Origin: Pseudomonadota bacterium
GTDB lineage: Bacteria; Pseudomonadota; Gammaproteobacteria; Steroidobacterales; Woeseiaceae
DNA length: 5,397 bases
Assembly (NCBI GenBank): GCA_022565135.1
Contig: JADFKA010000145.1
Span: 1 to 5,397, forward strand
Direction of reading: 5' to 3'
Under the pieces are notes generated by a model that did not search any database, was not told where the DNA came from, and saw nothing but the letters and a program-made list of their open reading frames with translations. Positions 1-5,397 of this stretch are shown piece by piece; within the stretch, counting starts at the first letter, position 1; every line of letters begins with the position of its first letter. A program made the translations under genes and the position numbers.

Positions 1-2285
1 TCCTGGCCCTGTTCCGGCTATTACCGTTGGCCGCCACTGAACTCAAACGATTGTTCAGCGAGAACAGCATAACCGACTACGTTGAAGTCGCGATGGCTGC
101 TGGCGCAGCGCTTGGCACCGCTGATAATCCCGGCGATGTTGCCCTGTTACTCGACTATCAGCTGCGACACTTGCTGGTTGACGAAATGCAGGATACGTCG
201 AGTGCTCAGTACCGAATGCTCGAGGCACTGACCGGGGGCTGGGAAGAAGGTGACGGCCGGACCTTGTTTTGCGTTGGCGATCCAATGCAGTCAATTTACC
301 GCTTTCGCAATGCCGAAGTGGGTCAATTTCTGCTCGCAAAGCACGCTGGCATCGGCAACGTGAACTTACATGCGCTGACGTTGCGCCGAAATTTTCGTTC
401 AGGCGAGCATCTGGTGGATTGGTTCAACGACGTTTTTCCAGACGTGCTTGCAGCACATGATGATTCACGACGCAGCGCCGTCGCATATTCGACCGCCGTT
501 TCCGTGGAGCAACTAAAAGGGCAGGGACGATGTGTCGTACACCCGCTGTTCGGCAGCAGCCCAGCCGCCGAGGCGGACGCGGGTTGTCGAATCATTCGGC
601 AAACGCTCGACGAGTACTCCGACGGTGACATGGCCGTCCTCGTTCGCAGCCGCACGCATTTACCAGTGTTGCTCGCCCGTCTGCGCGCGGCCGGCATTGC
701 GTATCGCGCCGTGGAAATTGATCGGCTGACCGATTTGCCTGAGATTATCGACATATTGGCGCTTACGCGTGCGCTTGTTCACCCGGGCGATCGCCTGGCG
801 TGGCTGGCCTTGCTGCGATCGCCCTGGGTGGGACTCGACTGGAGCGATCTGCACGCGCTCGTTGCGGGCGAGCCGAATGCGACTGTCTGGGAATTATTAG
901 GCATGGACGGCCAGCTCAGCAACATGAGCGAATACGGCAGTCAAGGCGTCGCCGAGTTTCGCGCCAGGATTCTGCAGGCCAGATCATCGGCTCGTATCAA
1001 CACACTGCGGGATCGTGTTGAAGAAATCTGGTTGACGCTGGGCGGTCCGGCAATACTTGACGAACATCACGCGGTGGAAAACGTATATCGCTTCCTGGAT
1101 GTCATCGAAAGCCTGGAAGTCGCCGGTTCTTTGCCAGATGTCGCGGTCTTGGAGGGCGCTCTCGATCTCGAGCATGTGTCGAGCAATGTAAGTGCGCGCT
1201 TGCAGGTGATGACGATGCATCGTGCCAAGGGCCTGCAATTTGATCATGTGTTGCTGTATGGGCTTGGACGGTCGCCGGGCCGATACGAAAGAGCAGTCCT
1301 GAACTGGTTTGACATACCCGGCGAACACGGTACTGACGAAAAAGTCATCAGCCCGGTCGGCCCAAGGGTCGAGGTTGAGAACGACCCGGTGCATCGCTTC
1401 ATCCAAAAGATCGAGTCAAGCAAGAATCGCCATGAACTCGGCCGCTTGCTGTATGTGGCATGCACGCGGGCGCGACGGTCACTGCACTTGCTGGGCCACG
1501 TCGAAGTAGCGGCTGATGGTCAGAAATATCGACCGCCCCGCGCGCAAAGTTTGTTGCATCTACTATGGCCGTCAGTCTCTGCGGAATTCAAGCAGGCGTT
1601 TCAGGCAGATGCGTCAGTATCGAATGGCGAAGATCGTAAATCGTGGTTACAACCTGAGTTGCGACGATTCGAATCACCGTGGTCACTGCCCGAGATCGAG
1701 GCAGTGCCTGGCATGAGTGAACTGCCTGGTGCCATTGAAGAGGGTCGCTCTGTCGAATTTTACTGGGTGGGCATGGACGCACGAGTGGCCGGCACCGTTG
1801 TGCATCGCTGGTTACAGATGGTGGCTGACAGACGAGTACATCTCACGCTTGACACTCTCGCATCGATGCGTGCCGTTAGTGCGCGCTGGCTACGTGAAAT
1901 GGGGGTTGGCGACGCATCGATCGAAACCGTCATAAAACGCGTGGAATCAGCGCTAAAGGGAGTTCTTGACGACGATAAAGGCCGGTGGTTGCTCGAGGGT
2001 AAGGGTCACACCGAACTGAAATTGAGTGGTGTGTATCAGGATCGAGTGGAGTCTGTGGTGCTTGACCGCGTCCGCATTGACGAAGACGGCACGCATTGGA
2101 TCGTCGATTACAAAACCAGTTCGCATGAAGGCGGCGACCTCGAGAGCTTTCTCAAGGCAGAGTCTGATCGCTATCGGCCGCAATTGAGCAAATACGCAGA
2201 GCTTTACCGAAACTATTCGGGCGCACCGGTACGCTGTGCCCTGTACTTTCCGTTACTGCAGAAGTTTGTCGAAGTCACGTTGTAA
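1..2285 (+). CDS. RecB/AddA-type UvrD-like helicase with C-terminal PD-(D/E)XK nuclease, 3' part (5' end outside window)
   Basis: This is the C-terminal 760 residues of an ATP-dependent helicase-nuclease; the frame runs open from base 3 to the TAA at 2283-2285. Residues are numbered from the Leu at base 3. Superfamily 1 motifs appear in order: Walker B DEMQD (60-64), motif III GDPMQSIYRFR (92-102), LRRNFRS (127-133), motif V VMTMHRAKGLQFDHV (402-416) and motif VI LLYVACTRAR (482-491). The C-terminal nuclease looks intact: GTVVHRWL (597-604), Asp688, DYK (702-704) and Gln727/Tyr731 of the QxxxY motif. Proteins with this layout unwind and resect double-strand DNA ends to feed RecA recombination, usually paired with AddB or RecC. 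Family members are typically about 1,100-1,200 residues, so roughly a third is missing, including Walker A. The TTG at base 27 is an internal Leu codon, not a credible start, because homology-like sequence continues to the window edge. Walker B has Met where DEFQD is commoner. I infer AddA rather than RecB, but the sequence in view does not settle it, so no symbol is given. Confidence 0.93.
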   Translation, partial: LALFRLLPLAATELKRLFSENSITDYVEVAMAAGAALGTADNPGDVALLLDYQLRHLLVDEMQDTSSAQYRMLEALTGGWEEGDGRTLFCVGDPMQSIYRFRNAEVGQFLLAKHAGIGNVNLHALTLRRNFRSGEHLVDWFNDVFPDVLAAHDDSRRSAVAYSTAVSVEQLKGQGRCVVHPLFGSSPAAEADAGCRIIRQTLDEYSDGDMAVLVRSRTHLPVLLARLRAAGIAYRAVEIDRLTDLPEIIDILALTRALVHPGDRLAWLALLRSPWVGLDWSDLHALVAGEPNATVWELLGMDGQLSNMSEYGSQGVAEFRARILQARSSARINTLRDRVEEIWLTLGGPAILDEHHAVENVYRFLDVIESLEVAGSLPDVAVLEGALDLEHVSSNVSARLQVMTMHRAKGLQFDHVLLYGLGRSPGRYERAVLNWFDIPGEHGTDEKVISPVGPRVEVENDPVHRFIQKIESSKNRHELGRLLYVACTRARRSLHLLGHVEVAADGQKYRPPRAQSLLHLLWPSVSAEFKQAFQADASVSNGEDRKSWLQPELRRFESPWSLPEIEAVPGMSELPGAIEEGRSVEFYWVGMDARVAGTVVHRWLQMVADRRVHLTLDTLASMRAVSARWLREMGVGDASIETVIKRVESALKGVLDDDKGRWLLEGKGHTELKLSGVYQDRVESVVLDRVRIDEDGTHWIVDYKTSSHEGGDLESFLKAESDRYRPQLSKYAELYRNYSGAPVRCALYFPLLQKFVEVTL

Positions 2286-2301
2286 GAAGCGATTTCATCG
2301 C
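2283..2301 (-). terminator. Possible weak terminator of the gsp operon
   Basis: Read on the - strand, GCGAT (2301-2297) pairs with ATCGC (2293-2289) around a GAA loop and is followed by TTCTTA, which overlaps the helicase stop codon. The stem is only 5 bp and the T-run is interrupted, so this is at best a weak intrinsic terminator placed about 105 bases after the gspN stop. On the + strand the same hairpin is followed by ACGGG, with no T-run, so it would not serve the helicase gene. Chance occurrence is quite possible. Confidence 0.2.
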
Positions 2302-2406
2302 ACGGGCACGATCCCGGGATTTGCTCTCGCTTTACCTCGCTCGGGGTGCTGCCTTGTGCGGCAATAGACCGTGTCGGGGCCGCCGTTCAGACATCCAGGC
2401 GGGCGC
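2286..2406. other. Convergent intergenic gap between helicase-nuclease and gspN
   Basis: These 121 bases separate the stop codons of two genes that converge. No ORF with a plausible product, tRNA-like fold or insertion sequence end is visible. It contains a 5-bp hairpin next to the helicase stop (annotated separately), a perfect 10-base palindrome ATCCCGGGAT at 2311-2320 that has no loop, and a weak 5-bp pairing of CCGCC (2380-2384) with GGCGG (2398-2402) across a 13-base loop. There is no strong GC stem followed by a T-run on either strand, so how transcription ends here is not evident. Because gspN ends at its right border, any gspO gene would have to lie elsewhere. Confidence 0.8.
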
Positions 2407-3144
2407 CTATAGCTGTCCTTCGAGGCGGAGTTCGTATTGGCCGCGATCATTGGCAGAGCCCAGGAAATGCAGTTGTTGTCGTATGTCCGCCGGCGTAGCG
2501 GCTTTGGCAGCGATAAGCGCCACAAATGAGTAAGTACGATCATTTGACAAAGCCAGGCTACCGGCCAGATCGACGACACCATCGGTATCCTCGACACTGG
2601 CCACGATGCCCGTGTCCTGAGCAAGAAAGTCGGCCTTGTATCCGCCAATAGAGGCTCGATGCACGAATGGAGCAACGAGATCTGCAACCTCTATGGTGCC
2701 GATGGCGACGACCGGCAAGCCGTTCTCCAGACGCAGATGTTCTATCCTCACGCTCAGATTGCCACGCAATCCGGGAACGCCGATCGCCTGTTGCAATGAC
2801 TCCAGGGACAATGACCCGACAAAATCGGTAACCACCACAGATCCGGTGATGCTGATGGCAACGTTGCCTTCGACGAATCCCGTTACGGGGTTTGCTGCGA
2901 TTGCATAGCCCAATTTACCGCTCAATAGTTGCAATGGTCGGTTGCGCCAGTGGAGATCGCGTAGGTAGACGCCATTGGCCATTCCTTCGCGGGCGCTGCC
3001 GCTCCACACCGTGCCTTCAATACCACCCAGTTTTAGCGTGGGCGGAGCAAACCAGTGGTACGCAACACGCGCGGGAAAGAAAATGATGAGCCCGAAGACC
3101 AGCGTGAGAACGCCCAGGAGGACAAGGCGCAAACGAGCTTGCAT
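2407..3144 (-). CDS. gspN: Type II secretion system protein N (GspN)
   Basis: The 245-residue product matches the GspN family, an accessory inner-membrane component of some T2SSs whose exact role is unsettled. It has one N-terminal hydrophobic segment (about residues 5-24, LRLVLLGVLTLVFGLIIFFP), then a Gly-rich, beta-strand-rich periplasmic domain. Family-like signatures include GIEGTVWSGSA (41-51), LHWRNRPLQLLSGKLG (64-79), the central G-rich strands, and the C-terminal LHFLGSANDRGQYELRLEG (225-243). The length fits the family, usually about 250 residues. The frame is open upstream to 3264, but the ATG at 3144 is chosen because it overlaps the gspM stop as TGATG and puts the membrane segment at the N-terminus. 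No Shine-Dalgarno-like sequence precedes it (CGCCTGCCCTG), so translation is probably coupled to gspM by re-initiation. It is the last gene of the operon, with stop TAG at 2407-2409. Confidence 0.92.
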   Translation of the reverse strand: MQARLRLVLLGVLTLVFGLIIFFPARVAYHWFAPPTLKLGGIEGTVWSGSAREGMANGVYLRDLHWRNRPLQLLSGKLGYAIAANPVTGFVEGNVAISITGSVVVTDFVGSLSLESLQQAIGVPGLRGNLSVRIEHLRLENGLPVVAIGTIEVADLVAPFVHRASIGGYKADFLAQDTGIVASVEDTDGVVDLAGSLALSNDRTYSFVALIAAKAATPADIRQQLHFLGSANDRGQYELRLEGQL

Positions 3145-3635
3145 CAGGGCAGGCGCTCGAGTGTCAGCGTTGCATTGATTAGCCCCGGTCCCGCCCGGCT
3201 CGCAGTCGACAGGCTTCCAGACGAGACATGCATTGCGTATTCCTTGCTCAAGTCTCCCAACCACAGCACGAGGTCGTCGAATGGCACACTCTCGAATTCG
3301 ACGCGAATGCCGTTCCTGGTTGTTGGCTGACTGCGTTTCAATGACCTGTCAAGACCTCGGGCGCGTAGTGTCTGATCAACAATGACAACCGGTGTCTGTT
3401 GAGTTCCAGAGCGCTGTGCCGCACTGGCATTGCCAGATGCACTGAGTAAACCCTTGAGCGGTCGCAACTCCGCAAGAGAGCGCTCCCAGTTAGCGATATT
3501 GGCTAACAAGGTAGTATGACCGTTATCGAGCGGCATCCAGACCAGCGCATAAAACAGCGCGACGGCCACGGCAGCGGCACCGACAGTCACGAACTGCCGT
3601 TCCCTTGACTGCAGCGATTCGAACCAGTCCTTCAT
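3144..3635 (-). CDS. gspM: Type II secretion system protein M (GspM)
   Basis: The 163-residue product is a bitopic inner-membrane protein of the T2SS assembly platform. GspM partners GspL and helps couple the GspE ATPase to pseudopilus assembly. A short cytoplasmic start (MKDWFESLQSRERQFV) is followed by one membrane helix (about residues 17-34, TVGAAAVAVALFYALVWM) and then a helical periplasmic stretch around 40-62 with the family-typical LANIANWERSLAELRPL. A low-complexity Ser/Ala/Gln/Thr linker (65-82) leads to a C-terminal ferredoxin-like domain with VEFESVPFDDLVLWLGDLS (112-130) and a closing NATLTLERL strand. The length is normal for the family. The ATG overlaps the gspL stop as ATGA and has a good Shine-Dalgarno sequence, GGGAGG. 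The TGA stop overlaps the gspN start by one base. The identification is firm from architecture, motifs and position. Confidence 0.95.
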   Translation of the reverse strand: MKDWFESLQSRERQFVTVGAAAVAVALFYALVWMPLDNGHTTLLANIANWERSLAELRPLKGLLSASGNASAAQRSGTQQTPVVIVDQTLRARGLDRSLKRSQPTTRNGIRVEFESVPFDDLVLWLGDLSKEYAMHVSSGSLSTASRAGPGLINATLTLERLP

Positions 3636-4897
3636 GCGCCTGCCTCCCGGATCTGAATACGACTACTGATCCTGTCGCCAACCTGATCAGTGGACTGAAT
3701 CGACGCAGTGAATCGCCCCGAGTCGCTGACCAATTTCTGAATGCTATCGAGTGTTGCGACGTCGGGTGCTGTCAGTCGCACATCAATGACTCCGGCGCGA
3801 TAACTAATCGCCTCGATTTCGGCAGTTGCATGCTGTTGCAACGCCCGGCCAAGCGCCAGCAACGACGGCAGGAATACCTGTGATGCCGTCGGCCCGCCAA
3901 GACTGCGGCGGATCGAGTTCACCATGCCCATCGGATCCACTATTTCACGAGTGTCGCCCGGACGGATCTCGCGATATTCCAGAATAAATTGCGCTTTGAG
4001 CGCCGCCTCATCCTGGACAAGTCGATAATAATCGACCGCCTTGCCGCCGAGGCCAACGAGCCCAAGCGTGAGCAGGAGCATTGCCACGTATCGCCAGGGT
4101 TGAAAAACGGTTGCAAAGCCGGTCTTTTCACCATAACGGCCCTGCAGCAGATTGATGCCTTGGCCCGCAGCGACGGTCACAGCCAGGCGCGGCAGAATGC
4201 CATCAGGCAGAAGATTTATGTCCACACTTGCAAGTTCTTGCCTGAGCGAATTCCAATCGTGTGTGAAACGTTCCTCGTCCTCCGGCTCGCAATACACCAG
4301 TAAATGCCGCGGCGCCGGTGCATCGTCCGGATCGCTGGCGCCCGAGTCGCCCAGAACCCCGGCAACGGCCAGAACATCGCCAGGTTTGACACCTTGCATG
4401 GCGAATTCATTGTCGCCGCCATCGTTGAATAGTATCTGGTCTTCAGCAACGAGCAGACTCAGCGTTCCTGGAATGCTAGCCAATCCATGGGTTTCAGTAA
4501 CGATTTGCGCAGCAGAAATTCCGGCATCCGCTAGTTGCTCCAACCATTCGCTCATCTGCAGATGCGATACGATAGCGACCGGCACCCGGCCACTTTCGCG
4601 CCGGGTGCCAGCAGCAAAATGCATTTTTTCGACGTCTTCCGCGAGATTTTCCTCGAGTGCGAAGGGCAGCGCAGCCAGCAGCCGTGCACCACCACGAATC
4701 GGGATATCGACTGACATCGTCAGCACTGACGTTGCCGGGACGAGCACGATGACAGTACGATCACCGGTGTCTCTGGCAGCCTCGGCGAGAGGTCCCGTGA
4801 CAATCGGGCTACGCCGCGTGCCATGACCGTCAACCGCAATCCAGTTGGCATCTCGCTTGGAATTTGAACCAAGTCGAATAACCAGAAACTCTGCCAT
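3632..4897 (-). CDS. gspL: Type II secretion system protein L (GspL)
   Basis: The 421-residue product is the inner-membrane GspL subunit, which recruits the ATPase GspE through its cytoplasmic domain and pairs with GspM through its periplasmic domain. The cytoplasmic actin-like-fold region spans about 1-265. It includes VLVPATSVLTMSVDIP (51-66), the characteristic ALPFALEENLAEDVEKMHFA (76-95), ETHGLASIPG (135-144) and NLLQGRYG (249-256) just before the membrane. One membrane helix follows (about 268-287, PWRYVAMLLLTLGLVGLGGK), then a periplasmic helix and a ferredoxin-like domain (about 340-400). The length is normal for the family. A short Asp/Ala/Pro-rich stretch at 183-196 looks like a subdomain linker. 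The ATG at 4897 lies one base after the gspK stop (TGAAATG), with only a poor GGGA upstream, so coupling is likely. The TGA stop overlaps gspM. Any cytochrome-like or pilus paralogue (PilM/PilN) is less likely given the single-chain layout and neighbours. Confidence 0.95.
   Translation of the reverse strand: MAEFLVIRLGSNSKRDANWIAVDGHGTRRSPIVTGPLAEAARDTGDRTVIVLVPATSVLTMSVDIPIRGGARLLAALPFALEENLAEDVEKMHFAAGTRRESGRVPVAIVSHLQMSEWLEQLADAGISAAQIVTETHGLASIPGTLSLLVAEDQILFNDGGDNEFAMQGVKPGDVLAVAGVLGDSGASDPDDAPAPRHLLVYCEPEDEERFTHDWNSLRQELASVDINLLPDGILPRLAVTVAAGQGINLLQGRYGEKTGFATVFQPWRYVAMLLLTLGLVGLGGKAVDYYRLVQDEAALKAQFILEYREIRPGDTREIVDPMGMVNSIRRSLGGPTASQVFLPSLLALGRALQQHATAEIEAISYRAGVIDVRLTAPDVATLDSIQKLVSDSGRFTASIQSTDQVGDRISSRIQIREAGA
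3643..3648 (-). promoter_or_regulatory. Ribosome binding site of gspM
   Basis: GGGAGG on the - strand lies 7 bases before the gspM ATG (3635-3633), inside the last codons of gspL. It is the only strong Shine-Dalgarno match at the three start codons visible in this operon, and it fixes the gspM start together with the ATGA overlap. It may give gspM translation of its own in addition to coupling with gspL. Confidence 0.75.
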
Positions 4898-4898
4898 T

Positions 4899-5397
4899 TC
4901 AGGTTGTTCCCAGGCTGCGCAGGATAGGGGTCACATTACCCCGTGGCCCGCGTTCCAATATGCTGTAGTAGGTAATACGAACCGTATCAATCCGCACGAT
5001 GACCTTCAATCGAAAAAAGTTGGTCGTTTCCTCCAGTTGGTTGAGAACATCCGGTGTCACCAACGATGAAAATGTACCTGCAACGTCGACAAAGCCACTT
5101 TCTTCGCGCTCACCCAGCAAACGCTCGACGTCGGCCACTGACAGGTTCTCGTCCAGAGACTGTAAGACTGGGCCCGTCGCCGTGTTGACATTGATTGCCG
5201 TGCGACCCGGCAATGCCGTGATATGCGGCAAAAGGATATCGATAGCGGCTTTGTCCATACCCTCAAGTGCTGCAAGCTCGCTGGTGCTCGTCAGGAATTG
5301 ATTGGCTGTGCGATAGGGCGGAATCATGCTGGTGTAGATCGAATCCTCAGCGCCGTCTGGAAATTCAGCATCCTGGTTGGCATCGAGCCAGTCCGCG
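4899..5397 (-). CDS. gspK: Type II secretion system minor pseudopilin GspK, C-terminal part (5' end outside window)
   Basis: About 166 C-terminal residues of GspK are visible. The frame is open to the right edge, so the true start is off-window; the internal ATG at 5327 is only a Met codon within the protein. Family hallmarks run in order: DWLDANQ (5393-5373), GAEDSIYTSMIPPYRTAN (5354-5301), the TSTSELAALEGMD block, and ALPGRTAINVNTATGPVL (5213-5160). A helix-hairpin-helix-like SVADVERLLGERE segment and a closing beta region (FFRLKVIVRID) follow. GspK is the large minor pseudopilin that caps the pseudopilus tip with GspI and GspJ in the periplasm. Usual length is near 300-330 residues, so about half is missing, including the prepilin leader and membrane helix. 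The Asp/Glu-rich DANQDAEFPDGAED stretch resembles the region where known GspK proteins bind calcium; that function is inferred here. The TGA stop is one base before gspL. Confidence 0.95.
   Translation of the reverse strand, partial: ADWLDANQDAEFPDGAEDSIYTSMIPPYRTANQFLTSTSELAALEGMDKAAIDILLPHITALPGRTAINVNTATGPVLQSLDENLSVADVERLLGEREESGFVDVAGTFSSLVTPDVLNQLEETTNFFRLKVIVRIDTVRITYYSILERGPRGNVTPILRSLGTT

Noticed and set aside
786..822. Two copies of the palindrome GCGATCGC (787-794 and 815-822), 28 bases apart
   Set aside because: It resembles the cyanobacterial HIP1 repeat, but both copies lie in ordinary helicase codons in different reading frames, and I noticed no further clustering. Chance in GC-rich coding DNA is the simplest explanation.
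984..1406. A 140-codon - strand frame inside the helicase-nuclease gene (and similarly 323-754)
   Set aside because: Both are antisense to conserved helicase coding sequence and lack recognisable protein features.
2350..2363. Small hairpin TGCC-TTGTGC-GGCA in the intergenic gap as a terminator or RNA element
   Set aside because: The stem is only 4 bp, with no T-run and no supporting conserved structure.
2295..2687. A 130-codon - strand frame overlapping the end of gspN and the intergenic gap
   Set aside because: Most of it overlaps gspN in another frame. The translation is rich in Arg, Ser, Cys and Trp with no domain-like pattern, and no start signal is evident.
3145..3264. An N-terminal extension of gspN to an ATG at 3264
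   Set aside because: The extra 40 residues lie inside gspM in another frame, look random, and would bury the membrane anchor. The TGATG start at 3144 fits better.
4152..4826. A 224-codon open frame on the + strand opposite gspL
   Set aside because: It is fully antisense to a well-identified gene. Its product is Ser/Arg/Pro-rich with no recognisable domain, as expected of a shadow frame in GC-rich coding DNA.

Overview
The window holds one end of a DNA-repair gene on the + strand and, facing it, the tail of a type II secretion (T2SS, general secretory pathway) operon on the - strand. Everything recognisable is chromosomal housekeeping-type Gram-negative content. The gsp K-L-M-N order, the presence of gspN and the protein style suggest a gammaproteobacterium. 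This is an inference from gene families; I cannot name a genus. The DNA looks moderately GC-rich by eye (not counted), and I see no insertion sequence, tRNA, CRISPR array, prophage gene or obvious composition break.

Bases 1-2285 (+) encode the last 760 residues of a large RecB/AddA-type UvrD-like helicase-nuclease. The visible part carries helicase motifs II to VI and a complete C-terminal PD-(D/E)XK nuclease domain. The start, with the Walker A motif, lies outside the window. Such proteins process double-strand DNA ends for recombination, normally with a second subunit (AddB or RecC) that is not in view.

Bases 2286-2406 are a short convergent intergenic gap. It contains only one weak hairpin and no convincing intrinsic terminator.

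Bases 2407-5397 (-) carry, in transcription order from right to left, gspK (5' end cut by the window), gspL, gspM and gspN. The junctions are tight: a 1-nt gap for K/L, a 4-nt ATGA overlap for L/M and a 1-nt TGATG overlap for M/N. That indicates one translationally coupled operon. GspK is the minor pseudopilin at the pseudopilus tip. GspL and GspM form the inner-membrane platform that links the cytoplasmic ATPase GspE to the pseudopilus. GspN is an accessory inner-membrane protein found in only some T2SSs. The remaining core genes (gspC-J) would be expected upstream, beyond the right edge.

I found no evidence of an undescribed system. The findings below are modest and mostly concern operon architecture and sequence variants.
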